From positions 1 through 47,680 of the forward strand of contig JBBIGV010000020.1 in assembly GCA_037447335.1 (NCBI GenBank): a stretch of DNA of 47,680 nt, given 5' to 3'. Position 1 is the first letter of the stretch. Each line of letters starts with the position of its first letter. The notes below the pieces were generated by a model. It saw nothing but the letters and a program-made list of their open reading frames with translations. It was not told the DNA's origin and made no database searches. The DNA comes from JBBIGV01 sp037447335 (GTDB taxonomy: Bacteria; Bacteroidota; Ignavibacteria; Ignavibacteriales; Ignavibacteriaceae). Both the position numbers and the translations under genes were made by a program. Of this stretch, positions 33,942 through 41,706 are shown one piece after another.

Positions 33942-34211
33942 CTATTCGATACGAAGAACACAATCTACCGGGCAGACTGCAACACATTGAGGTTCGTCAT
34001 GCTGACCTTCGCACTCTGTGCATTTGTCGGGTACTATATAAAAGAATTCATTTGAATAAAATCCTGTTGCACCAGAAGGAGCGGCAGCTCCCTCACCATA
34101 AGTCTGTCCATTCAATTCCCATTCGTGACCGCCTTCATATATAGCTTCATTGAGGCATTCCGGTTCACACGCGGCGCAATTGATGCAATCTTCAGTTATT
34201 CTGTATGCCAT
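33942..34211 (-). CDS. 2[4Fe-4S] ferredoxin (YfhL/Allochromatium type), shorter copy
   Basis: An 89-residue ferredoxin. Cluster I ligands are CINCAACEPEC (C-x2-C-x2-C-x3-C, residues about 11-21). Cluster II ligands are CTECEGQHDEPQCVAVCP, with the eight-residue gap between the second and third cysteines that marks the Alvin-type family. An insert with YGEGAAAPSGATGFYSNEFF lies between the clusters. It is very similar to the next gene upstream but lacks the last 20-odd residues of that copy, ending in VLRIE. Electron partner unknown. Confidence 0.9.
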   Translation of the reverse strand: MAYRITEDCINCAACEPECLNEAIYEGGHEWELNGQTYGEGAAAPSGATGFYSNEFFYIVPDKCTECEGQHDEPQCVAVCPVDCVLRIE

Positions 34212-34440
34212 TATGGTCTCCTTTTCAGTATGAATTGGGTTATCAGTATTTTAAAAACTGTATAGATATTTACAGATATTATGCCATCTGAATTACACAG
34301 CGTGAAGGGTTAAAAATGTAGCTTAATACTTAAAAAAGGCAGGATTTTTATTGATGAAGTTATACTAACAGCACCGGATTTTTCAGTTGCGGGAAATTCG
34401 GTGTGGATTTTCTCAGGTTTGATTTTAATTTTTTAAAAGA

Positions 34441-34507
34441 AAAAAGCTGACTAAAAAATCCTGTTATCAAGCTGATAAGTACCTTATCTGATTTTAGTCA
34501 GCTTTTT
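34441..34507. terminator. Terminator-like long hairpin between the ferredoxin genes
   Basis: AAAAAGCTGACTAAAA (34441-34456) and TTTTAGTCAGCTTTTT (34492-34507) are a 16-bp perfect inverted repeat with U-runs on either strand. A smaller stem (ATCAAGCTGAT) fills part of the loop. It starts 12 bases past the stop at 34519, so it ends that transcript; the A/T symmetry could work in both directions. Remaining bases 34212-34440 show no gene. Confidence 0.75.
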
Positions 34508-34518
34508 TAGAGCATCAG

Positions 34519-34851
34519 TTAACGCCCTAAGCCATCAAGGTAATCTTTTCTTTTAAGTAATGTTTCCTTGTCTTCAACGTGGTTAGGGTCGGGCAAACAA
34601 CAATCAACCGGGCAAACAGCCGCACATTGTGGTTCATCGTGAAAGCCGACACATTCTGTACATTTATCCGGGACGATATAGAAAAAGTCATTAGAATAAA
34701 ATCCGGTGGCTCCGGAAGGTGCGGCATCGCCTTGTCCGTATGTTTTGCCCGCTAATTCCCAGCTTACTCCACCCTCGTAAATTGCTGTATTGGGGCATTC
34801 CGGTTCACAGGCGCCGCAGTTTATGCACTCCTCTGTTATATATATTGCCAT
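34519..34851 (-). CDS. 2[4Fe-4S] ferredoxin (YfhL/Allochromatium type), longer copy
   Basis: A 110-residue ferredoxin with CINCGACEPECPN (about 10-22) and CTECVGFHDEPQCAAVCPVD. It includes the proline after the fourth cysteine of the first set, which the shorter copy replaces with leucine (CLN). The C-terminal tail (NHVEDKETLLKRKDYLDGLG) is the usual helix of this family. The intervening insert GQGDAAPSGATGFYSNDFF is nearly identical in both copies. The two are a tandem duplication, each with its own downstream hairpin, so they may be expressed separately. Confidence 0.92.
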   Translation of the reverse strand: MAIYITEECINCGACEPECPNTAIYEGGVSWELAGKTYGQGDAAPSGATGFYSNDFFYIVPDKCTECVGFHDEPQCAAVCPVDCCLPDPNHVEDKETLLKRKDYLDGLGR

Positions 34852-34995
34852 TTTTAATATCTCCTATTTGCTGAATTATGGTGATTATAAGAAATAAACG
34901 TTTATTTCACTAAAAAAATTCCTTTATCTGAGGCTAAAATTAAAAACTGCGGGATAAACATCAAATTATTAAAAAAATATTATTTGTTGAATTTT

Positions 34996-35703
34996 TCACC
35001 AGCTTCCGCTTGAACCGCCGCCTCCAAAAGAACCGCCTCCACCGCTAAAACCACCGCCGGAAGAACCGCTTGACCATCCGCCCGAATATCCACCACCTCC
35101 GTAGTAAGTTGAACCACCGGTTCTCTTCGCCCAGGGAATTACATTAACGATGATCATTAAAGCAATGAAAAGGATAAGGAAAACCCAGAAATCATCAATA
35201 GAATTAAAATCATCTCCGGGCGCCGCAGTATATTCCCCTGCGCTTGCGGCAATTATTGCATTTATACCTGCCTGTACACCGGCAAAGTAATTACCGCTTT
35301 TGAAGTGCGGGGTTATTTCATTCCTGATAATTGAGCTTGTGAGAGCATCGGGTAAAGCGCCTTCTAATCCATATCCAACTTCAATCCTCAGCTTTCGATC
35401 TTCAATTGCAATTAGCAGCAGAACCCCGTTATTATTTTTTGCAGTTCCGATCTTATTTCGTGATGCAATTTCATAGGCAAGTTCTTCAACCGGGTAGCCT
35501 TCGAGTGATTTTATGATGAGAAGAACAAGCTGATTTGATGTGCTATCCTCAAAAGTTTTTAATTGTGAATTGATTTGATCGATTTGCTGAGATGTGAGTG
35601 TTCCCGTCAGGTCTGTAGCCCACTGTTTTAGTTCAGGTATGTTAGGCTGTGCAAAACCGGCAGCAGCAATAATTACCGGCAGTAAAAGAATCCTGATTTT
35701 CAT
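34996..35703 (-). CDS. TPM-domain (YgcG-type) secreted membrane protein
   Basis: A 235-residue protein with a signal peptide (MKIRILLLPVIIAAAGFAQ). The TPM domain (about 25-150) includes VTDLTGTLTSQQID-like ATDLTGTLTSQQIDQINSQL, and IEVGYGLEGALPDALTSSII. One membrane segment (about 172-192) and a glycine/serine-rich tail (GGGGYSGGWSSGSS to the end) follow. TPM proteins often sit beside LemA; roles in membrane quality or photosystem repair are known only from other organisms. It starts six bases after lemA. Confidence 0.9.
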   Translation of the reverse strand: MKIRILLLPVIIAAAGFAQPNIPELKQWATDLTGTLTSQQIDQINSQLKTFEDSTSNQLVLLIIKSLEGYPVEELAYEIASRNKIGTAKNNNGVLLLIAIEDRKLRIEVGYGLEGALPDALTSSIIRNEITPHFKSGNYFAGVQAGINAIIAASAGEYTAAPGDDFNSIDDFWVFLILFIALMIIVNVIPWAKRTGGSTYYGGGGYSGGWSSGSSGGGFSGGGGSFGGGGSSGSW

Positions 35704-35709
35704 TTAGAA

Positions 35710-36315
35710 TTAAAACTTAACCTCAGGCGGTGTTTCAGTTCCGGGCGCCGACCTGAAATATTCTTTTTCGGGAAATCCGAATATACCCGCAAATATAGAA
35801 TTGGGAAATCTTTTTATAGTAGTATTATACGACTGAACCGTTTCATTGAATTTTCTTCGCTCAACAGAAATCCTGTTTTCAGTTCCTTCAAGCTGTGCCT
35901 GAAGCTGAAGAAAATTTTCATTGGCTTTCAGGTTGGGATAATTTTCAACTGTAACCAGAAGCCTCGACAAGGCAGAACTTAAGTCACCCTGCAATTGCTG
36001 AAATTTCTGGAAAGCCTGCGGGTCATTCAGCACTTCAGGTGTAACGTTGAATTGCCCTACTCTTGCCCTTGCTTCAGTAACATCTGTAAGCACACCGCGT
36101 TCAAAATCCGCAACACCTTTAACAGTGTTAACAAGGTTCGGGATGAGGTCTGCTCTTCTTTGGTATTGATTTTCGACCTGGCTCCAGCTTTGGGTAACGG
36201 TTTCATTCAAAGTAACCAGGTTATTGTACGCCCCAATACCCCACATTACAAGGAGTACTACAAAAAGTACTAAACCGCCCGCAATCACCAGTCCAACAAT
36301 TGTCCCTTTTTTCAT
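35710..36315 (-). CDS. lemA: LemA family protein
   Basis: A 201-residue protein with one N-terminal membrane anchor (about 7-29), then the family's long helical bundle: YNNLVTLNETVTQSWSQVE, QYQRRADLIPNLVNTVKGVA and ENYPNLKANENFLQLQAQLE. The closing NSIFAGIFGFPEKEYF matches other LemA proteins. Function is unclear; the pairing with a TPM-domain gene just downstream is widespread. Confidence 0.93.
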   Translation of the reverse strand: MKKGTIVGLVIAGGLVLFVVLLVMWGIGAYNNLVTLNETVTQSWSQVENQYQRRADLIPNLVNTVKGVADFERGVLTDVTEARARVGQFNVTPEVLNDPQAFQKFQQLQGDLSSALSRLLVTVENYPNLKANENFLQLQAQLEGTENRISVERRKFNETVQSYNTTIKRFPNSIFAGIFGFPEKEYFRSAPGTETPPEVKF

Positions 36316-36441
36316 TAATCCTCCTGTTAGGTTTCGAAGCGAAACTGAGTTAGTGGGTGTAAATCCTGATTGCCAAAATAAACATTTTTTTATATAGAAT
36401 GGAAGAGTACGGGGAGATATATTTTTTTACAGTAGAAAAGC

Positions 36442-36466
36442 GGAGGTTGCCATAAAGGCAGCCTCC
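36442..36466 (-). terminator. Rho-independent terminator after the Tat-type lipoprotein gene
   Basis: GGAGGTTGCC (36442-36451) pairs with GGCAGCCTCC (36457-36466) with one G-T pair, loop ATAAA. On the minus strand a short T-rich stretch (GCTTTTCT) follows. It begins 13 bases past the stop at 36479. Confidence 0.65.
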
Positions 36467-36478
36467 ACATTGCTGGCA

Positions 36479-37246
36479 TCAGCCGCCATAGTTCAAAATG
36501 AACGTCTGAATCTCAAGAAGCAAAGTAAGCAGCAGCTCAATTGAAAGGGAGAACAGATCGGTAATAGTGGTGATTGTCCAGCCCGTTAAATTCAATATAA
36601 GCTTAAGCAGCGGAAGCAATACAGCCGCGCCAATTAAAAGTAGTCCGATCACCATTGCATTAAATGCAAGGAAAGCAACAGCGGCAACTATGTATTTGGC
36701 GACAGTTGCGCCAAGCCAAATAGCCAGAGCAACAGCAAGTATTTTGATGCCGGTTTTAAGCCAGTCTTTAGGAGAGGAAGTTTCACCGCTTTCGGATTTT
36801 AATGCAAACTCCATTTCGGTGCCGTTTATTATTAAAACCGCGCCGCTGTTATCAGTAAACTTTATTGAAGGATAAATACCTTTCATACCCCATATAATAT
36901 TGACTGATCGGTTACTGTTCAGATCTCTGACCAGTAAATGCCTGTAAGAAGCTGCATCATTATCGGAAAAAGATAACCCCAGTAGTTTTGATGATCTGCC
37001 GGACTGGTATTCAATAACAAACTCTTTGCCGGGGTTATCATAAAGCTGCTGCATCTGCTGAAATTGTTTGCTAACATCTGCAGCAATAGTTTGTTCATCG
37101 CCGGTAAGTGATAAATCCGCATCCGGTAATTTTTCAGTTTCTGTTGAAAGACTTTCCTTGCAGCCCGGTATGAATGGTATTGCTGAGATCACTGCAAGAG
37201 AAGAGAGAAATTTTCTTCTGTCAATAGCTGAAGATTTTTGTTCCAT
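36479..37246 (-). CDS. Tat-type lipoprotein of unknown function with membrane-spanning C-terminus
   Basis: A 255-residue protein I do not recognise. The N-terminus has a twin-arginine signal (DRRKFLSSLAVISAIPF) ending in a lipobox (IPGC, C29). The middle (about 45-150) is soluble with short strands (KEFVIEYQSGRSSKLLGLSF, GAVLIINGTEMEFAL). The last 90 residues are strongly hydrophobic, with three probable membrane helices (ILAVALAIWLG, FLAFNAMVIGLLLIGAAVLL, LLLTLLLEIQTFIL). A lipid anchor plus C-terminal helices is unusual. It stands alone with its own terminator. Confidence 0.6.
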   Translation of the reverse strand: MEQKSSAIDRRKFLSSLAVISAIPFIPGCKESLSTETEKLPDADLSLTGDEQTIAADVSKQFQQMQQLYDNPGKEFVIEYQSGRSSKLLGLSFSDNDAASYRHLLVRDLNSNRSVNIIWGMKGIYPSIKFTDNSGAVLIINGTEMEFALKSESGETSSPKDWLKTGIKILAVALAIWLGATVAKYIVAAVAFLAFNAMVIGLLLIGAAVLLPLLKLILNLTGWTITTITDLFSLSIELLLTLLLEIQTFILNYGG

Positions 37247-37410
37247 TGCCTGCCCCGTTTGAAATGATATTAAAAATAATTACGCTGGAAAATAATACAC
37301 GTTGTTTACAAAATCCACTGGCGGTTAAAATCCACCTTTGTTTGAAACGCCTGCGAACCAATGCGGAAACAAGGCGCTCCTTGTGCTTTCTGATCTCACA
37401 CTTGATTTTA

Positions 37411-37540
37411 TAAGCAGGGGCTGACCAAAATGTAGCACAGATTACTAATCTGTGCTACGATGAATTTGAATTTAATCTGAAATCAGACATATAAATTCAG
37501 AGTTGTTTGCAAAATTTACTTTTTGGTCAGCCCCTGCTTA
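37411..37540. mobile_element. 130-bp MITE-like element with 20-bp perfect inverted ends
   Basis: TAAGCAGGGGCTGACCAAAA (37411-37430) is repeated in perfect inverse at 37521-37540. Inside are a perfect 12-bp hairpin (GTAGCACAGATT at 37432-37443 with 37447-37458, loop ACT) and a second nested stem (TGAATTT at 37461-37467 with AAATTCA at 37493-37499, enclosing TCTGAAATCAGA). No reading frame is present. It resembles a non-autonomous transposable element. The remainder of 37247-37603 holds no gene. Confidence 0.65.
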
Positions 37541-37603
37541 CGCTTCATTCAAATTAAAAACCTTCATGCTTTGCGCAAGGCGAAATAGATAAGTTATCAT
37601 AAA

Positions 37604-37635
37604 AAAAGCTGCGCAAATTTCTTCACGCAGCTTTT
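37604..37635 (-). terminator. Rho-independent terminator after the small secreted protein genes
   Basis: AAAAGCTGCG (37604-37613) pairs with CGCAGCTTTT (37626-37635). On the minus strand the stem runs into TTTTTTTATG. It lies 22 bases past the stop at 37657. Confidence 0.75.
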
Positions 37636-37656
37636 ATTGTTAGAAAGGTAATCCGG

Positions 37657-37962
37657 TCATTCGTCTTTTTTCTGATCTTTGCCTGAACAGCAGCCTTTGG
37701 GCTTTTCTTTATGTATTTCCTTTAACTTAGCCTCAGATTTTGTTTCTGCTGTGGTTGACGTTGTCTCACCTGTCGCAGTTACTTCTGTTAATGCACCTGC
37801 CGATTCAATCGGAGCGCCGCCGGGTAAGGTTTTGGTTTCAGGCACCGCACAAAAATCAACTTTCTTTTTTACTTCTGTTTTTTCTTTGGTTTCCTGACTC
37901 TGCGCATAAGCAGTGAACGATAATCCTGCTGTTACCAGGATTGCAAATAAGAATAATTTCAT
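37657..37962 (-). CDS. Small secreted protein with a C-terminal CC motif, unknown function
   Basis: A 101-residue protein with a clear signal peptide (MKLFLFAILVTAGLSFTAYA). The mature chain is low-complexity, rich in K, E and T. Three cysteines remain: one in KVDFCAVPE and a pair in KGCCSGKDQKKDE at the end. The paired cysteines and the neighbouring YHS-like protein suggest metal or redox handling, but that is inference. It follows the YHS-like gene by 15 bases in the same direction. Confidence 0.6.
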   Translation of the reverse strand: MKLFLFAILVTAGLSFTAYAQSQETKEKTEVKKKVDFCAVPETKTLPGGAPIESAGALTEVTATGETTSTTAETKSEAKLKEIHKEKPKGCCSGKDQKKDE

Positions 37963-37977
37963 AATTCATCTCTCCTA

Positions 37978-38283
37978 TTATTCATTTTTCTTTTTGATTG
38001 ATTTACCATCCTCGCTTAATCTTGAAGCATATTTTTCAGGATCGGCTTTGAATTTTCTCAGGCAGCTGTTGCAGCAGAGAGCATACACTTTGCCGTTGTA
38101 TTCATAAGTGATGTTTTCATCAACCTCTTCTCTTGAAACCGGACAAATCGTATTGAATGGTTTGCCTTCTTCAACTACAACCGTGCCTTCATCCTTTTTT
38201 ACAGGTTGTTCTTCGGATTGTGCGTTAAGCTGAATTGTAAGCATTAATCCGAATACTAAAGCGAACAATGCAAGTTTCTTCAT
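37978..38283 (-). CDS. Secreted YHS/TRASH-like metal-binding domain protein
   Basis: A 101-residue protein with a signal peptide (residues 1-21, ending QLNAQ). The mature part contains NTICPVSREEVDENITYEYN, then GKVYALCCNSCLRKFKADPE. The C-P at the front, G-K-x-Y and C-C-x-x-C with F-x-x-D-P-E-K-Y follow the YHS/TRASH pattern of heavy-metal-binding domains. It may sense or carry copper or another soft metal in the periplasm. It is 26 bases downstream of batE and could be an extension of that operon. Confidence 0.78.
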   Translation of the reverse strand: MKKLALFALVFGLMLTIQLNAQSEEQPVKKDEGTVVVEEGKPFNTICPVSREEVDENITYEYNGKVYALCCNSCLRKFKADPEKYASRLSEDGKSIKKKNE

Positions 38284-38308
38284 TTGTGTTCCTTTCGTTT
38301 GTTAATGA

Positions 38309-39082
38309 TTAAATTATTTCCAATTCTTTTTTCTCCAGCCAGCCGACTTTCCCATCGGGTAATCTGATCCGGAACCAGTTTTCCACTTTATCTTCAACTG
38401 TTACTTTTAACCCTTCGTGAATTACAAACGCATCGTTGCTGCGAATATCGGGCGACAGCTTAACTGTTACAGCAGGCTGAATAATTATTCCATTGCTGAT
38501 CTTCGTTTCACGCATGTATTTTACGCCGCTTATTACAACCAGTGCAATCAGGATTACTGTGAAACCAAGAGCTGTATAAAATGAATATCGCTGCAGAATC
38601 AATTTTCTGCCGACAAGATATAAACCTAAACTCAATAATAAAAGGATAAAAATAAAATATGATAAATAAACCCAGCCATTAAGTGAATTCAGAGCAAGCA
38701 GGCTCTCCCACCAATTAAAAATGAAAAAAGACGGCAGCGGTTCGGGCTTATCTCGTGTTTGGGCATTTGCAAAAGCAAGATTGTGTTTAATATCTTCATC
38801 ACCCGGCGATAGTTTTAAAGCACGCTCGTAATTAAGTATTGCATAACCAATATTCCCCTCGCGAAAATAAGCGTTGCCCAAATTGAAGTATAAAGCAGCG
38901 CTTTCGTAGCCGTCTTCGATTATTTTGTTATACGAAGCAATTGCGTTTTCAAATTCGCCGCTTTGGTAAAACCTGTTGCCTTCTTCAAATATCTGATCAT
39001 AATCTTTTGAAAAGACAAAACCCGATTTTAGCAGAATAAAAAATATTAAAACGATAATGCTTTTATAATTATAGTTAAACAT
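38309..39082 (-). CDS. batE: BatE: TPR and SH3-type domain protein of the Bat operon
   Basis: From ATG 39082 (MFNYNYKSIIVLIFFILL) the product is 257 residues; the earlier start at 39115 adds 11 unlikely residues inside batD. A signal-like helix is followed by TPR repeats (FEEGNRFYQSGEFENAIASY, AALYFNLGNAYFREGNIGYA and ILNYERALKLSPGD). Two membrane helices follow (about 140-190). An SH3b-like domain (AVTVKLSPDIRSNDAFVIHE to GKVGWLEKKELEII) ends the protein. The order matches BatE of Bacteroides. It overlaps the batD stop by eight bases. Confidence 0.85.
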   Translation of the reverse strand: MFNYNYKSIIVLIFFILLKSGFVFSKDYDQIFEEGNRFYQSGEFENAIASYNKIIEDGYESAALYFNLGNAYFREGNIGYAILNYERALKLSPGDEDIKHNLAFANAQTRDKPEPLPSFFIFNWWESLLALNSLNGWVYLSYFIFILLLLSLGLYLVGRKLILQRYSFYTALGFTVILIALVVISGVKYMRETKISNGIIIQPAVTVKLSPDIRSNDAFVIHEGLKVTVEDKVENWFRIRLPDGKVGWLEKKELEII

Positions 39083-40889
39083 TCTTCTTCCCATCAAGAA
39101 CACGCTCAATATCAATTATTACATTTGTAAGTTCATCGTACATCGGCGGCATGTCTTCTTTTCCGGCGCCCGGTGCAAATCGAATGAATTCGCATTTCTC
39201 AATATTCTTACTTAATCTTTCAACAATGCTGTTTTCAACTTTTCGTTTGTTGAGTTCATCAACAGCACGATCAAGTGTAAATTCCGATTTGGGTATGCTA
39301 AGTTTATCTTCAAGATAACCGAAAAGTGCAGCCGATATCTCTGTATAGAATTGCTGGTAATTGTTCTCTTCCATTAATTTCTTCGCAAGTTTCAACCTTG
39401 ATTTAGCAATCTTTTCTGCTTTACGATATTTTAAAGATTGTATATCAGCAGAAAGTTTTTCATCTCTTCTTTTCCAGGCAATCAATCCAATAAACGCAAG
39501 CAGAGGCAGTCCGACGGCAGTCCAGAATCCAATGCTGTGAAGAACTATTTCACCTTTTTTATTGAAAGAGCCGGATGCAGTTTTGATGAATCGAATATCT
39601 TCACCAAGCTGACGTATGCCTTCTCTTCTGAAATCAGCAAACTCAGAATCAGTTTTTCGTTCGCCCTGACTAACATTTAAAGTATATTCAGGTGTGGTTA
39701 ACGTGACATACTGATTTCGTGCAGGATTATAAAATGAAAATTCCACAGACGGAATAATCTTTTTACCTGCTGCACGCGGTACGATAAGATATTCAAAAGT
39801 TTTCTTGCCTGAAACTCTTCCGCTTCTTGAAATTTGCTCATCAACTTTCGGATCATATTTGTCAAAGCCCGGCGGAATATTTACTTCCGGTATATCGAGC
39901 AGTTTAATATTACCTGTTCCGGAAATTTCAATTTTAAGTGAAACCGGTTCATCAGTTTTAACTTCCTGACTGCCGACAGATGATGAAATGGAAAATTCTC
40001 CTACAGCGTTTTTAAATGACTGCGGTCGGTTGGCTTCAGGAGGAGGAAGAACATTTACACGTAAGGTATTCGAACGTGCATTGAACTCAATAGTCTCATA
40101 TCTGCCGAAAGGATCACCAAAGAAATCATCGAACAAACTCTGGCTTCTTCTTTTCTTCTGAATCTGAATAGGGACTTTTAATTCGAACGGGGTAACAGAA
40201 AGTTCGCCTGTTTGCGAAGGGAACAGCGCAACTCTTTTTAACACGCCAACGCGATATTGTTTTCCGTCAACTACCTCCGTTGAGAACATGATATTGCTTG
40301 AAGTTTCAAGTTCTTCAACCCAGAATCCCTGGTATTTAGGCAGCTTTGAGATTGACATTGAAGATGCAATGTTCAGTCTTATATAAAGTTTGTAGGTTAC
40401 AGTAACCTGCTCACCCATAACCACCCGCTGCTTATCAGCACTTGCCCTTATGAAAAGATTCTGAGCAATCTCCTCATTTGAAACTGAAGCATCATCATCT
40501 CTTTTTTGCTGCTGTGGAGATGAAGCAGTCACTTCAAGCTGTATCGGGCTTGTAGTAAATTTCTGCCCATCAAACTCAATTGAAGCACTGCCAATTGTAA
40601 ACTTGCCAATGGACCTCGGCTGCAGAATAAATGAATATGTTCTTGATGCAGAGAGCACACCATTAATTATCTGCATACTTGTGGACTGATTAGGACCGGA
40701 AAGAGTTAAAAAATTACTGAAGTCAGGCGGATTGAAGTTACGAAGTGCATTCACATCTTTACCGGAGAAAGTGAATGAAACTTCGAAGCGGTCATTCACA
40801 CCAACTTTATTGTTATTAACAGATGCAGTAAAAGACTGCGCAAATACCGTTAGTTGGATGACATTCCAGATAAGAAAGAATAATTTCAT
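39075..40889 (-). CDS. batD: BatD: oxygen-tolerance family membrane protein
   Basis: From ATG 40889 (MKLFFLIWNVIQLTVFAQS) a 604-residue protein with a cleavable signal. The BatD fold has repeated beta domains: FTASVNNNKVGVNDRFEVSF with GPNQSTSMQIINGVLSASRT, then IRASADKQRVVMGEQVTVTY. One membrane helix (about HSIGFWTAVGLPLLAFIGLI) and a helical cytoplasmic tail follow. ATG 40949 would add a non-signal stretch of 20 residues. BatD is periplasmic and anchored, working with BatA-BatC; its molecular job is not settled. Confidence 0.88.
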   Translation of the reverse strand: MKLFFLIWNVIQLTVFAQSFTASVNNNKVGVNDRFEVSFTFSGKDVNALRNFNPPDFSNFLTLSGPNQSTSMQIINGVLSASRTYSFILQPRSIGKFTIGSASIEFDGQKFTTSPIQLEVTASSPQQQKRDDDASVSNEEIAQNLFIRASADKQRVVMGEQVTVTYKLYIRLNIASSMSISKLPKYQGFWVEELETSSNIMFSTEVVDGKQYRVGVLKRVALFPSQTGELSVTPFELKVPIQIQKKRRSQSLFDDFFGDPFGRYETIEFNARSNTLRVNVLPPPEANRPQSFKNAVGEFSISSSVGSQEVKTDEPVSLKIEISGTGNIKLLDIPEVNIPPGFDKYDPKVDEQISRSGRVSGKKTFEYLIVPRAAGKKIIPSVEFSFYNPARNQYVTLTTPEYTLNVSQGERKTDSEFADFRREGIRQLGEDIRFIKTASGSFNKKGEIVLHSIGFWTAVGLPLLAFIGLIAWKRRDEKLSADIQSLKYRKAEKIAKSRLKLAKKLMEENNYQQFYTEISAALFGYLEDKLSIPKSEFTLDRAVDELNKRKVENSIVERLSKNIEKCEFIRFAPGAGKEDMPPMYDELTNVIIDIERVLDGKKNV

Positions 40890-40965
40890 TTTAATAATAA
40901 GTTTCAATTTAATATCTCCATCAAATTGAACGTCTGCTTCTTCCTGCACTTAAACATGAACTTTT

Positions 40966-41706
40966 TCACCAGTCCTTATCAGTCTTAACCGGCTGACCCG
41001 GTTTTTTTCTCAATTCTTTCTGAAGATCTTTTTCGTTGTGCTTTATTGCATCGAGAATTCTCTCTGCCTGCTCTTTGGACATCTGATTTTTATCAGGCTG
41101 CTTCAGGTTATCCTGCTGCGACTGATTATCCTGCGGCTGATTTTGCTGAACCTGATTTTGATTATCATTCTGCTGATCCTGATTTTGATTTTGATTCTGA
41201 TCCTGCTGATCATTTTGATCCTGGTTATCCTGCTGCTGATTCTGCTCCTGCGGTTGTTCATCCTGGTTGTTCAGCAGTGAAAGTGCATAGGATAGATTGT
41301 ATTTTGTTTCCCTGTCATCCGGATTAAGCTTTAATGCACTTTTGTATGATTCAATACTCTCTTTGATCTTTTGAGATTTTAAAAGTGAATTGCCGATGTT
41401 ATGATGAACCTTAGCTTTAAGATTATTATCACCGGTTTGAGTTAACGCTGATTTATAAGCATTTATCGCTTCATCATATCTTCCCTGTTTATAATAAGCA
41501 TCGCCGAGATTAAAATTTGCTTCAAAGCTTTCGGGTTTGGTTTCGATTCCTTTTTTAAAGTTTACTTCGGCTTCAGCAAAGTTATCTTTTTTATAGAGAT
41601 TTACCCCTTCATTCACAAGGGAACGAAGACTTTGAGCATTTATGTTAAGCAGCAAAAGCAAAGTAAATCCGACAGTGGTGAATATCGTTTTTATATTAAT
41701 TCTCAT
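40966..41706 (-). CDS. batC: BatC: TPR protein with long Gln/Asn-rich tail
   Basis: A 246-residue protein with a signal peptide (to about residue 24, NINAQ). Three TPR repeats follow: EAEVNFKKGIETKPESFEAN, NLGDAYYKQGRYDEAINAYK and HNIGNSLLKSQKIKESIESY. Residues about 152-212 are almost only Q, N and D, encoded by tandem CTG/ATT/CTGAT-type repeats on the + strand. A charged helix (KEQAERILDAIKHNEKDLQK) closes the protein. The tail is much longer in Q/N than needed for a linker. It overlaps batB by 11 bases. Confidence 0.85.
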   Translation of the reverse strand: MRINIKTIFTTVGFTLLLLLNINAQSLRSLVNEGVNLYKKDNFAEAEVNFKKGIETKPESFEANFNLGDAYYKQGRYDEAINAYKSALTQTGDNNLKAKVHHNIGNSLLKSQKIKESIESYKSALKLNPDDRETKYNLSYALSLLNNQDEQPQEQNQQQDNQDQNDQQDQNQNQNQDQQNDNQNQVQQNQPQDNQSQQDNLKQPDKNQMSKEQAERILDAIKHNEKDLQKELRKKPGQPVKTDKDW

